A stretch of 64,000 bases of DNA, taken from Flavobacteriales bacterium (GTDB lineage Bacteria > Bacteroidota > Bacteroidia > Flavobacteriales_F > PHOS-HE28). Positions 1 through 7,861 of the stretch are shown piece after piece; the first letter of the stretch is position 1, and every line of letters starts with the position of its first letter. The notes under the pieces were generated by a model that did not search any database, was not told where the DNA came from, and saw nothing but the letters and a program-made list of their open reading frames with translations. The stretch covers positions 310,001 through 374,000 of the forward strand of contig JADJCS010000001.1 of the NCBI GenBank assembly GCA_016703105.1. The letters run 5' to 3'. Made by a program: the position numbers and the translations under genes.

Positions 1-809
1 TGAACGGAATTTCCGAGGCGAACCAATACCAGGTCAGACTGCTTCTGAAAACGTTCTACCGGGCGGAGGTCCGCGCGCCGGTGCCCAAGTCCGCAGAGGC
101 GAACGTGCTTCGTATCATGGCCAGCCAGGTGAAGAAGGTCGAGATCTATCAAGGCGGAGATCAGCCCCAGAAGGTGTGGTACGTGGGCCATAGCACCAAG
201 GACCATGTGGGCACCTACATGGTGCTGGAGAAGCCTGGGACGGGTCGCTCGAACGTACCCTTCGTGATGGGGATGAGCGGGTTCACGGGCTTCCTGAGTT
301 CCCGCTTCCATGCCGATCTGGACGCTTGGCGTAGCACCGTGGTCTTCGCATACCCTTCCATGGACGCCATCGCCGAAGTGCGGGTGGATAACACCGCCGA
401 TCCCGCGAACAGTTATATCCTCCGAACGAAGCCCAACAGCCCGTGGGAACTGCTCGACGGTTCGGGTACCGAAGTACCTATGGATACAGCCCGGGCGAAC
501 AGCGTGCTCGCTCAGGTCCGATCGATGAATTTCGAACTCGTCGAACGCACCCTCAGCCCCGCCCAGTGCGACTCGGTGCGAAAGAGCCAGCCCTTGTACC
601 GACTTACCGTTACGGACCGCGCAGGTTCCATCCGCACGGTGCCCATCTTTCGCAAGGCACCGTACGCTGGACAACGTGACATGGAGGGCGCGCTTCTGGA
701 AACTGATAGGGATCGGTTACACGCCGCTTTGGATGATACCACCTTGGTGGTCGTGCAACAGCTCACCTTCGACCGGGTTCTGCTACCTCTGTCCGCCCTG
801 CGGAAATAG
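1..809 (+). CDS. DUF4340-type protein, 5'-truncated by the window edge
   Basis: The frame starting at base 3 is open to the TAG at 809 and gives 268 visible residues; the first Met-capable codon (GTG at 81) lies mid-domain, so the true start is upstream of the window. The pattern of a core ending in repeated beta-rich units with a central W-L-L segment (residues around NSPWELLDG) matches DUF4340 proteins, which Bacteroidota commonly encode between the gldF/gldG ABC-type gliding genes and dnaN. The position just before dnaN fits that arrangement. The family is probably envelope-associated; its molecular role is unknown. Family assignment is by pattern memory and moderately sure; the link to gldG cannot be tested because the upstream DNA is missing. 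Confidence 0.6.
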   Translation, partial: NGISEANQYQVRLLLKTFYRAEVRAPVPKSAEANVLRIMASQVKKVEIYQGGDQPQKVWYVGHSTKDHVGTYMVLEKPGTGRSNVPFVMGMSGFTGFLSSRFHADLDAWRSTVVFAYPSMDAIAEVRVDNTADPANSYILRTKPNSPWELLDGSGTEVPMDTARANSVLAQVRSMNFELVERTLSPAQCDSVRKSQPLYRLTVTDRAGSIRTVPIFRKAPYAGQRDMEGALLETDRDRLHAALDDTTLVVVQQLTFDRVLLPLSALRK

Positions 810-818
810 GCCGGGATC

Positions 819-847
819 TGTGGAAAAAGGCCCGTCCGTGTTGAAAA
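819..847. other. Two DnaA-box-like 9-mers upstream of dnaN
   Basis: TGTGGAAAA at 819-827 is the reverse complement of TTTTCCACA, one mismatch from the classical DnaA box TTATCCACA. TGTTGAAAA follows at 839-847, 20 bases apart start to start and in the same orientation. They sit in the 135-base spacer between the DUF4340 gene and dnaN. They could be DnaA regulatory sites or part of an origin; two boxes alone prove neither. Confidence 0.3.
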
Positions 848-877
848 AACACGGCCCAAGCCCGTTGCGCCCCCGGC

Positions 878-885
878 TATATTTG
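878..885 (+). promoter_or_regulatory. Bacteroidota-type -7 box upstream of dnaN
   Basis: TATATTTG matches the Bacteroidota -7 consensus TAnnTTTG exactly and is followed by GCGCCGC, the same continuation seen before ndk (22432) and the TPR gene (24378). No convincing -33 TTTG lies at the usual 19-20 base spacing. The predicted transcript start is about 50 bases upstream of the dnaN start codon. Confidence 0.55.
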
Positions 886-944
886 CGCCGCTCGTCACTT
901 TCCGCCTAAGGATCGGGCTGGCAGAACCCCCAACCATCCGACCG

Positions 945-2129
945 ATGTCCGAAGCCACTGTCACCGTTGAGGCTGCGGCCAAAGCGCAACCCACATCCCG
1001 TACAGGCATGAAATTCATCCTTTCCAGCACCGCGCTGCTCAAACAGTTGCAGATGCTCCAGGGCGTACTGGCCAGCAGCAACACCCTGCCCATCCTCGAC
1101 AATTTCCTGTTCGAGGTGGACGGAAAGCAACTCACCCTCACCGCCAGTGACCTGGAGACCACCATGACCGCCACGATGGCGGTGGAGGCCAAGGACAAAG
1201 GCAGTGTGGCCATCCCCGCCCGCCTGCTGCTGGACACGCTCAAAGCGTTCCCCGAGCAGCCGCTCACCTTCAGCATCGATAACAAGCACTTCGGTATTGA
1301 GATCATCAGCGACCAGGGCAAGTACAAGATGACCGGCTTCAGCGGAGCGGAGTTCCCGAAGAGCCCCGTGCTGGACAGCCCGAGCAAGTTCGCATTGCCC
1401 GCTGGCACCCTGGCCACGGCCATCAATAAGACCATTTTCGCCACCGGTAGCGATGACCTCCGCCCCGTGATGAGCGGTATCTTCTTTGAACTGGCCGAAG
1501 AGGGCGTGCGTTTCGTGGCCACCGATGCGCACAAATTGGTCCGCTACATGCGCACCGATGTGAAGGCCGACAAGGCCGCCAGCTTCATCGTGCCCAAGAA
1601 GCCGCTGAACCTGGTAAAGAACGTGCTTGCTGGCACCAATGCCGAAGTATCGGTGAGCTACAACGAGAACAACGCCTCGTTCACTTTCGACAATCTGGTG
1701 CTCGTTTGCCGCCTGATCGATGGAAAGTACCCGAACTACGAAGCGGTGATCCCCAAGAAGAACCCGAACAAGCTCACCATCGATCGGGCCACCTTCCTGA
1801 GCTCCATCCGACGGGTAAGCATCTTCAGCAACAAGACCACCCACCAAGTGCGCCTCACCATCAGTGGGAGCCAGTTGGCCATCAGCGCGGAGGACCTCGA
1901 TTTCGCCAACGAGGCGAACGAGAAGCTCACCTGCAGCTACGAAGGCGAAGACATGACCATCGGATTCAATTCCCGTTTTTTGATGGACATGCTGAACAAC
2001 CTGGAGTGTGAGCATGTGGTGCTTGAGATGAGCGCTCCCAACCGGGCCGGGATCCTTTTGCCCGGTGATGCCGGCGAGGTGGGCGAGGATGTGCTGATGC
2101 TCGTGATGCCCGTAATGCTGAACAACTAG
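945..2129 (+). CDS. dnaN: DNA polymerase III beta subunit (sliding clamp)
   Basis: Encodes the ring-shaped processivity clamp that tethers DNA polymerase III to DNA. The 394-residue product has the three repeated clamp domains; the canonical N-terminus MKFILSS appears at residue 22 (ATG at 1008), followed by LQGVLASSNTLPILDNFLFE, typical of domain 1. The C-terminus ends in the usual VMPVML(N)N type motif. The start at 945 would add 21 Ala/Thr-rich residues absent from most DnaN proteins; the ATG at 1008 is a serious alternative. The gene is followed with no gap by the META-domain gene, so the two are probably cotranscribed from the TAnnTTTG box at 878. Confidence 0.97.
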   Translation: MSEATVTVEAAAKAQPTSRTGMKFILSSTALLKQLQMLQGVLASSNTLPILDNFLFEVDGKQLTLTASDLETTMTATMAVEAKDKGSVAIPARLLLDTLKAFPEQPLTFSIDNKHFGIEIISDQGKYKMTGFSGAEFPKSPVLDSPSKFALPAGTLATAINKTIFATGSDDLRPVMSGIFFELAEEGVRFVATDAHKLVRYMRTDVKADKAASFIVPKKPLNLVKNVLAGTNAEVSVSYNENNASFTFDNLVLVCRLIDGKYPNYEAVIPKKNPNKLTIDRATFLSSIRRVSIFSNKTTHQVRLTISGSQLAISAEDLDFANEANEKLTCSYEGEDMTIGFNSRFLMDMLNNLECEHVVLEMSAPNRAGILLPGDAGEVGEDVLMLVMPVMLNN

Positions 2130-2564
2130 ATGAAGCGGCACGGCTTCGCAGTGCTCGCCCTGGCAGTGCTCTTCAATTCGAACAAGTGCGCCGATGGGAA
2201 AGGAGGCGTTGCATCGGAAATGACCTCCCTCTATGGCACCAGGTGGTTGGTAACCGCCTTGGATGGCCAAGCGATCCCCCTGGCCGAAGGTGCCGAACAA
2301 CCTTGGCTACAGATGGACCCAGATAAGAGGTCGATCAGCGGTTTCGGTGGATGCAACAGCCTAATGGGAGGCTTCGAGCACGAAGGCAGCACGATCCGCT
2401 TTCCCAATTTGGGCAGCACGAAGATGTATTGTCCCACTTCGGCCGAACTGGAAGGCAAGGTGCTCACCGCGCTCCGCAATACGGACGCGTTCAAGTTGGA
2501 TGGTGAGGTGCTCCACCTGCTGCATGCGGGCAAGGAGGTGGCTGCCCTAAACAAAGCGAAGTAG
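2130..2564 (+). CDS. META-domain envelope protein (HslJ-like)
   Basis: A 144-residue protein with an N-terminal hydrophobic segment (residues 6-16) and a Cys at position 20 whose surroundings (NSNKC) do not form a good lipobox. The rest is one META domain: the start pattern GTRWLVTALDG, then ISGFGGCNSLMGGF and GSTKMYCP, the characteristic GCN and MxC positions of the family. META proteins include HslJ, an outer-membrane heat-shock protein linked to novobiocin tolerance in E. coli; the function here is unknown. The ATG directly abuts the dnaN stop codon, so it is translationally coupled and transcribed with dnaN. It converges on the rhomboid gene with a 12-base spacer. Confidence 0.8.
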   Translation: MKRHGFAVLALAVLFNSNKCADGKGGVASEMTSLYGTRWLVTALDGQAIPLAEGAEQPWLQMDPDKRSISGFGGCNSLMGGFEHEGSTIRFPNLGSTKMYCPTSAELEGKVLTALRNTDAFKLDGEVLHLLHAGKEVAALNKAK

Positions 2565-2576
2565 CGCCTCTCGCGG

Positions 2577-3392
2577 CTAGAGAATGGGTCTGTTGTCGGA
2601 CCAAGCGCTGTCCGTCCGGTCCGGATCCAGGGGTTGTCGGCCTTCGTAGAGTTTCCGCTTCAAGGCGAGTTCATCGTCCGACGCCTCGTCACCCGGGTCG
2701 GCGTGGTACACGATGCGAATAGCCGCGCCTTGCTGCGTGGTTGATGAGTGGTCCAACGGGTCGGTGTCATCATCATCGAGAAGCACGATGTCCGCGTCGT
2801 TCAAATACGCGGGTTCCACGTTCCTGTAGAACCAGGCCAGAACAACACCCGCGACCCCCCCCCACAAATGGCTTTCCCAACTCATTCGCGGAACGATGGG
2901 GAGCAATCCCCAGATGAGCCCCCCGTACATGAAAACGACCAACAGTGCGATCGCCATCAGCGCACGTCGCTTGCGGAACAACCCACTGAAGAACAAGAAG
3001 GCGGCAAGGCCATAGATCACGCCGCTGGCGCCGATATGCCGATCCCCGCGGGCGCTGATCCAAACCCAGGTCCCGGCGAATAGCCAGATGCCCACCAGGA
3101 CGCGCCAGGCCACGCGCGGATAGAAGTAGAGCAGGCACCAACCCAGCACCAGGATCGGCAGTGAGTTGTTGAAGAGGTGTTCGTAGTCCCCATGGATCAA
3201 GGGCGAAGTGAAGATGCCGACGATCCCGCTCGCCTCGCGCGGGAGGACCCCCAATCGGTACAAAGGCAATCCATACGCTTCGCCCATGAGGTGGACGAGC
3301 CAGAGCAATAGGATCGCCAATGCGGGGAACACGGCCGCGCTCCACATACGGCGCCGTTGCGGGTCGACCGGTACTTCTGATGCGGGTCCCAT
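2577..3392 (-). CDS. Rhomboid-family intramembrane serine protease
   Basis: A 271-residue multi-pass membrane protein. The catalytic dyad is visible: Ser123 in GASG and His175 in ESHLWGG, with the HLFNN motif (His72, Asn75, Asn76) that forms the oxyanion region of rhomboids. About six transmembrane helices span residues 18-195. A polar cytoplasmic tail of about 75 residues follows, containing an acidic run (LLDDDDTDPLD). Rhomboids cleave transmembrane helices of membrane proteins; the substrate is not predictable. A run of nine C residues near 2855 lies in the coding region, but the frame reads correctly through it. It is single-gene, reverse-strand, and divergent from the cytochrome gene at 3455. 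Confidence 0.9.
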   Translation of the reverse strand: MGPASEVPVDPQRRRMWSAAVFPALAILLLWLVHLMGEAYGLPLYRLGVLPREASGIVGIFTSPLIHGDYEHLFNNSLPILVLGWCLLYFYPRVAWRVLVGIWLFAGTWVWISARGDRHIGASGVIYGLAAFLFFSGLFRKRRALMAIALLVVFMYGGLIWGLLPIVPRMSWESHLWGGVAGVVLAWFYRNVEPAYLNDADIVLLDDDDTDPLDHSSTTQQGAAIRIVYHADPGDEASDDELALKRKLYEGRQPLDPDRTDSAWSDNRPIL

Positions 3393-3454
3393 GATCGATC
3401 GAAGATCGCGGACCCGGGCGAACTCCCCTCCCGCTTCCCTTTCTTTGCACTGCC

Positions 3455-3943
3455 ATGAGCAAGAACCGTGACATCCGCCGCTGGGCTGCCATCCTGGCCG
3501 TGATGGGCCTTCTGGCTCCTATCATCATCGCCAGTTCCGTGGCGCGGACCGAGCCAAGCCCACCGGCCGTCCAACAAGGGTTGAAACCCGCCAGCGAACT
3601 CGCGCTGCTGATGCGGGAGATGACCGCGTTCACCGACAGTACTCGGCTTCGCTTGGGCCGCAGCGAAGACCTGCTCCCGTATCCGGCTCATTTCGATCGG
3701 ATGCATACCGCCATCCCGACCGATGGCAAGCTGGATATCGACCATGCTGCGTTCGATGCTTTTGCTGATCACTATCTCGCGCAGCTCAAAGGGTTGTATG
3801 ATGCGCCGAAGACGGATCGTCAGCAGGTGTTCAACGGCACAGTGCAAGCCTGCGCGAACTGCCATGCCTCTGCCTGCCCGGGTCCATTGGTGCGGATCAA
3901 GAAGCTCTATGTGCCGATGGACCTGGCGCCTTCGGCCAAATGA
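3455..3943 (+). CDS. Small periplasmic c-type cytochrome (single CxxCH, C-terminal)
   Basis: A 162-residue protein with an N-terminal membrane segment (residues 10-27) and one haem-binding motif CANCH at Cys133, Cys136 and His137. The haem motif close to the C-terminus after a largely helical body resembles the cytochrome c' / c-556 arrangement rather than class I cytochromes, which carry it at the N-terminus. A second nearby Cys (141) is unusual. The partner is unknown. A TTTCTTTG element lies about ten bases before the ATG. The serine hydrolase gene follows after 31 bases and may be cotranscribed. Confidence 0.7.
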   Translation: MSKNRDIRRWAAILAVMGLLAPIIIASSVARTEPSPPAVQQGLKPASELALLMREMTAFTDSTRLRLGRSEDLLPYPAHFDRMHTAIPTDGKLDIDHAAFDAFADHYLAQLKGLYDAPKTDRQQVFNGTVQACANCHASACPGPLVRIKKLYVPMDLAPSAK

Positions 3944-3974
3944 ACCTTTCGCGCGGACGAGCGTCCTAGGACCG

Positions 3975-5279
3975 ATGCGAAGTGCTCTTCTCCTCCCCCT
4001 GGCTGCGGGACTTTCCTTCAGCTTGAACGTCTCCGCACAGAGCCTCTACTTCCCACCGAACGGAAGCAGCGCATGGGATACGCTATCCCCGGCCAGTTTG
4101 GGGTGGTGCCCCGATCGGATCGACAGCCTGATCGACTTCGTGGGTTCGCGGAACACGAAGGCCTTCCTGATCCTGAAAGATGGCCGCATCGTGATCGAAC
4201 ATTACTACGGCGCCTTCACGCAGGACAGTCTGTGGTATTGGGCTTCCGCAGGGAAGACGCTCGCCTCCATGCTTACCGGCATCGCCCAGGAAGAAGGCTT
4301 CCTGGATATCAATGATGCCACGAGCCAATACTTGGGTACGGGTTGGACGAGCGCCACTCCCGGGCAGGAAGCGCAGATCACCGTGCTGAACCAATTGACG
4401 ATGACCTCCGGCCTCGATGACGGTGTGGCCGATGTGGATTGCACTTTACCGAGTTGCCTGGAATATCTCGCCGATCCCGGCGACCGATGGGCCTACCACA
4501 ACGCGCCGTACACCCTGCTCGATCAAGTGATCTCGGGCGCTACGGGAACGACGTTCAGCAGCTACTTCAATACCCGCATCCGGAACCCGATCGGTATGGA
4601 GGGCTTCTGGTTCCCCAGTGGATATAACAACGTTTATGGAAGCAAGGCGCGCAGCATGGCCCGCTTCGGTCTGCTCGTACTGAACGAAGGGGTCTGGAAC
4701 GCGGATACGATCCTGAACGACGCGGCCTACTTCACCGCGACGACCACGCCATCGCAATCATTGAACGAGAGCTACGGCTACCTCTGGTGGCTGAACGGAC
4801 AAAGCAGTTTCATGGTGCCGGGCCTGCAATTCGTTTTTCCGGGGATGATCATGCCCGACGCTCCTGCGGACATGATCAGCGCGTTGGGTAAGAACGACCA
4901 GCTGCTGAACGTGGTGCCGAGCCAGGGCCTTGTCGTCGTGCGCATGGGAAACCCTGCGGACAGCACGTTGTTGGTCCCCATCTCGTTCAATAACCAGGTC
5001 TGGCAATTGATCAATGCACTGCCCTGCTCCACTGCGGTGGATGAGGCTTCGTTCCAAGCGGACCAAGTGGTGGCCTATCCGCAACCTTGCGAGGACCGAG
5101 TGGATCTACGCGGGGTGAACGATATCCTCCGCATTGAAGCCGTCGCGGCCGATGGTCGTGTGTTCCATCCAGCCTGGGATGGCACCACGGTCTTCGTGAA
5201 CGGCCTTCCCCCAGGTGTTCATATGCTGCGCGTCAGTTCGACAGAAGGTGAGCGCACGATGCGCATCGTCAAGCGTTGA
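3975..5279 (+). CDS. Secreted beta-lactamase-fold serine hydrolase with T9SS sorting domain
   Basis: A 434-residue protein. Residues 1-21 form a signal peptide ending in SAQS. The catalytic motifs of class C beta-lactamase-like hydrolases are present: SAGK (Ser91, Lys94) and YHN (Tyr174, Asn176). Members act as esterases, D-aminopeptidases or transpeptidase-like enzymes, so the substrate cannot be named. The last about 75 residues begin VVAYPQPCEDRV and end in a beta strand plus MRIVKR, the pattern of a type A T9SS sorting domain, so the enzyme is expected to be exported and anchored at the cell surface. The frame is open back to 3723, overlapping the cytochrome gene, but the signal peptide fixes the start at 3975. 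Confidence 0.85.
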   Translation: MRSALLLPLAAGLSFSLNVSAQSLYFPPNGSSAWDTLSPASLGWCPDRIDSLIDFVGSRNTKAFLILKDGRIVIEHYYGAFTQDSLWYWASAGKTLASMLTGIAQEEGFLDINDATSQYLGTGWTSATPGQEAQITVLNQLTMTSGLDDGVADVDCTLPSCLEYLADPGDRWAYHNAPYTLLDQVISGATGTTFSSYFNTRIRNPIGMEGFWFPSGYNNVYGSKARSMARFGLLVLNEGVWNADTILNDAAYFTATTTPSQSLNESYGYLWWLNGQSSFMVPGLQFVFPGMIMPDAPADMISALGKNDQLLNVVPSQGLVVVRMGNPADSTLLVPISFNNQVWQLINALPCSTAVDEASFQADQVVAYPQPCEDRVDLRGVNDILRIEAVAADGRVFHPAWDGTTVFVNGLPPGVHMLRVSSTEGERTMRIVKR

Positions 5280-5281
5280 TA

Positions 5282-5893
5282 TCAACGTACTGCCATCACA
5301 GAAGTGATCTTCCCGCCCGGCGTGCGATGCCCGCCCGCGTAGAAGGCACCGACCTTCACGCCTGTGTTCAGCAGGAAGCTCGTCATGTCGGGAAAGCGCT
5401 GCGTGCCGGAAGCGCGCAATACCAAGCGGGCTGTCGCTTCCGCGTCGTTCCCAGCGCGATGATGCACCAAGGGGATGCCGTTGCGAAAGCATAGCGTCTT
5501 CAGATCGTACTTGGGAAAGCCGGGCCAGACCTTCTTCGCCATGCTCACGCTGCAGAAGTATTGGAAGGTGGGATGACCGAACCCATGACTGGCCAGCGTG
5601 CTGCGCAGCACGCCCATATCGAAGCTCGCATTGTGCGCGACCACGGTGGCGCCTTCAAGCAAGCCCGCCACCTCGTGCCAGATCCCCTCCCAGCGCGGTG
5701 CGTTGGCCACATGCTCCGGCCGGATCCCATGTACCGCCACGTTCCATGGGCTGAACGAGGGCCAGTACCGCGGCTTCGATCAACCAGTTGCGCACTTCTC
5801 GCACCTCCCCCCGCGCACGATCGCGATGCCCAACTCACAGGGGCTATCGGCCTGTGGTGTGGCGGTTTCGAAGTCGAGGGCTAGGAAGTTCAT
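5282..5893 (-). pseudogene. Epsilon-like DEDDh 3'-5' exonuclease, disrupted by two compensating indels
   Basis: The ATG at 5893 starts MNFLALDFETATPQ with the first exonuclease motif (DFET). That frame hits TGA within about 40 codons, yet the same frame resumes at 5740 with intact motifs AHNASFDMGV and HHRAGNDAEAT (His and Asp of DEDDh). Between them the correct reading (VREVRNWLIE, then PRYWPSFSPWNVAVHG) needs one G added to the six-G run near 5815 and one base removed near 5775. With those corrections the protein is about 203 residues, typical of stand-alone PolC/DnaQ-like exonucleases. Sequencing error in a homopolymer is likely for the first; the second is not in an obvious run. It is the only gene in its transcription unit. 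Confidence 0.75.
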
Positions 5894-5899
5894 TGGCGT

Positions 5900-5907
5900 C
5901 AAATTTA
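5900..5907 (-). promoter_or_regulatory. -7 box for the exonuclease gene
   Basis: On the reverse strand TAAATTTG matches TAnnTTTG exactly and ends six bases before the ATG at 5893, so transcription would begin at or within the start codon. This supports the upstream start for the exonuclease and suggests a leaderless message. Confidence 0.5.
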
Positions 5908-5969
5908 GGCGCCATGGCGGCCCGCATATCAGCGCGGGTCGTCGTAGAGCGCCTCTCTATCTTCGTGCT

Positions 5970-6383
5970 ATGCGGTGTCCATGGTATTTGCCTGTTCTCG
6001 CCATATTCACGGGTTGCAAGTCCTACACGATCACGCCTGAAAGTTTTCGTGAGCAGTTGACCCAAGCACCAACTGAACTGGTCACGACCAGCGGCCCCTA
6101 CGGTTATCACCGCACTTACGAAGCGAAGAGCATTCACAAGATCCGCTGCCTCGACAAGAACGGAACGCAAGTGGAACTGACGAATGGGCCTGCGATAGAA
6201 ACACGGATCACCCTGTCCAATGGAAAGAGAAGGGCGATGTACTTCGACAACCTCGTTTTGAGGAACGATACACTTATCGGACGTCCTTCCCGGTTCATCC
6301 CATCACTCAAGTTCACAATGCCGTTTGCTGAGATCACGAAGATCGAGGTGCAGAACGGAGGCAAGGACTTTCAGTACGAGTGA
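5970..6383 (+). CDS. Small lipoprotein of unknown function
   Basis: A 137-residue protein beginning with a short signal and lipobox (LAIFTGC, Cys16), so it should be lipidated. The mature part is beta-rich with repeated short charged turns and ends KIEVQNGGKDFQYE; this resembles small Bacteroidota lipoproteins of unknown role. No recognised domain. TATCTTCG at 5958-5965, close to TAnnTTTG, lies four bases before the ATG and could give a leaderless transcript. It converges on dapA with a four-base gap. An upstream open frame to 5598 is only the antisense of the exonuclease gene. Confidence 0.6.
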   Translation: MRCPWYLPVLAIFTGCKSYTITPESFREQLTQAPTELVTTSGPYGYHRTYEAKSIHKIRCLDKNGTQVELTNGPAIETRITLSNGKRRAMYFDNLVLRNDTLIGRPSRFIPSLKFTMPFAEITKIEVQNGGKDFQYE

Positions 6384-6387
6384 TATC

Positions 6388-7281
6388 TCACAGCTTCACC
6401 ACCTCCGCATCCGCCAACGCGCCATAGATCTTCTTCGCGGTGGCCTCGCTCACGTTCACGAGCGGGAGGCGCAAGGTGCTTCCACAGATCCCCAAGGTTT
6501 TCAGAGCTTCCTTGATACCTGCCGGATTGCCCTCCGTGAAGATGTAGCTCATGAACTCGAGCAGCTTGAAATGCTCGGCGCGCGCCGCAACCAGGTCTCC
6601 GGTCATGGCGGCATGCACCAACGTACTGAACTCCTGTGGCAGGGCATTGCCTACCACACTGATCACGCCATCGCCACCGAGCGCGAGGATCGGAAGCGTG
6701 AGCGCATCGTCGCCGCTGATCACCAGGAAGTCCTTCGGTCGATGCTTCAGGATGGTCGCGATCTGGTCCAAATTGCCACTGGCCTCTTTCACGCCGACGA
6801 TGTTCTTGAAGTCGCGGGCAAGGCGCAGGGTGGTCTCCGCCAGCATATTACTGCTGGTGCGGCCGGGCACATTGTACAGGATGATGGGTCGCAGACTGGC
6901 TTGCGCCAATGCTTTGTAGTGCTGGTAGATCCCTTCCTGCGTGGGCTTGTTGTAGTAAGGGCTAACGCTCAGGATCCCGTCCACGTCGCTCAGATCGTAC
7001 TCCTCCAGTTGGCGCACGACCTCCGCCGTATGGTTGCCACCCACTCCCAGGACCAAGGGCAGGCGATGACGCAGCAGTTCGATCACCGCGGCGAGCAGTT
7101 GCTTCTTCTCTTCGGCGGAGAGGGTGACGCTCTCGCCGGTGGTGCCCATCAGCACCACGTAGTCCACTTCACCCGCGATCTGGTGTTCCAGCAGGCGCTC
7201 GAGGCCCGCGTAGTCGATGTTGCCCTTCTCCAGGAAGGGGGTGACCAGGGCCACACCCAGGCCACGGAATCGTTCGTCCAT
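6388..7281 (-). CDS. dapA: 4-hydroxy-tetrahydrodipicolinate synthase
   Basis: Condenses pyruvate with aspartate semialdehyde, the first committed step to diaminopimelate and lysine. The 297-residue product has the full family pattern: TTGE at 47-50, Tyr136 in YNVPGRTS and the Schiff-base Lys165 in GVKEASGN, plus YYNKPTQEG before them. Length is normal for DapA (about 290-300). It is the last gene of the ligA-DUF6913-dapA unit with a 10-base gap to its neighbour, an order I recall from other Flavobacteriia. Confidence 0.97.
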   Translation of the reverse strand: MDERFRGLGVALVTPFLEKGNIDYAGLERLLEHQIAGEVDYVVLMGTTGESVTLSAEEKKQLLAAVIELLRHRLPLVLGVGGNHTAEVVRQLEEYDLSDVDGILSVSPYYNKPTQEGIYQHYKALAQASLRPIILYNVPGRTSSNMLAETTLRLARDFKNIVGVKEASGNLDQIATILKHRPKDFLVISGDDALTLPILALGGDGVISVVGNALPQEFSTLVHAAMTGDLVAARAEHFKLLEFMSYIFTEGNPAGIKEALKTLGICGSTLRLPLVNVSEATAKKIYGALADAEVVKL

Positions 7282-7291
7282 TTTTTTAGCG

Positions 7292-7861
7292 CTAATTGAG
7301 CGAAGGTTGATGCGCCCGGTTGATCATCAATAGATAATGGTCCACCTGGGTGATGAGCTGCGGCAGGCTTTGCGAACCGGCCATGTCGATCATCATGTCG
7401 AGGAAGTGCCTGTTGGACTCTCCGAAGCGGCCGACCTTGAAACGGGCCCGGCTCTTCGCCAGTATGTATTGTACCGGCAGGACATCCTCCATCGTAAGAT
7501 CGATCAGCACCTCGTGCTCCTCGGTGATGAAGTTGTTCACCGTGTTCCCACCCGGGATCCTATACCAATTGAGGTCCTTCTGGCAGAAGGCGTCGAAGTG
7601 CAGCTTCGGGGCCATATAGTGAGGAGTGCTCTTCTCATCCACGAAACCCAGCGCCATGATCTTGTGGATCCCGAGGTCCTCCTTGATCTTCTTCACGTAG
7701 TTGCGCACCTGTTGATAGGAGGCTTCATCCTTGGCGTGGAATATGATCCCCACTTTGGCGGCGGACGCCAGATTGCGCGCCACCGGGCGGCGTTCTTGCG
7801 CAGCTTCGCGAACCAGCCGTCGGCGGCCCATCCAATCCTTGATACGATCCAGCAGTTTCAT
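7292..7861 (-). CDS. DUF6913 family protein
   Basis: A 189-residue soluble protein with a basic N-terminus (IKDWMGRRRLVREA) and a compact alpha/beta body (VGIIFHAKDEASYQQVRNY, then KIMALGFVDEK and FHAFCQKDLNWYRIP-like sequence). This pattern matches the small family encoded between ligA and dapA in Bacteroidota (DUF6913); its function is unknown. Its ATG overlaps the ligA stop codon by four bases (7858-7861), so translation is coupled to ligA. No signal peptide or membrane segment. The family name is from memory; the context is strong. Confidence 0.7.
   Translation of the reverse strand: MKLLDRIKDWMGRRRLVREAAQERRPVARNLASAAKVGIIFHAKDEASYQQVRNYVKKIKEDLGIHKIMALGFVDEKSTPHYMAPKLHFDAFCQKDLNWYRIPGGNTVNNFITEEHEVLIDLTMEDVLPVQYILAKSRARFKVGRFGESNRHFLDMMIDMAGSQSLPQLITQVDHYLLMINRAHQPSLN

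Noticed and set aside
512..1534. Long reverse-strand open frame antisense to the DUF4340 gene and dnaN
   Set aside because: In GC-rich DNA, antisense frames stay open by chance; composition is Ser/Arg-rich and dnaN is certain on the other strand.
906..2300. 464-codon reverse-strand frame opposite dnaN
   Set aside because: Mirror frame of dnaN with His/Gly/Val bias; no domain.
2850..2870. Nine-C run in the rhomboid gene as a frameshift
   Set aside because: The reading frame continues correctly to the conserved His175 region.
3723..3974. Upstream extension of the serine hydrolase frame
   Set aside because: Lies inside the cytochrome gene in another frame; the signal peptide begins at 3975.
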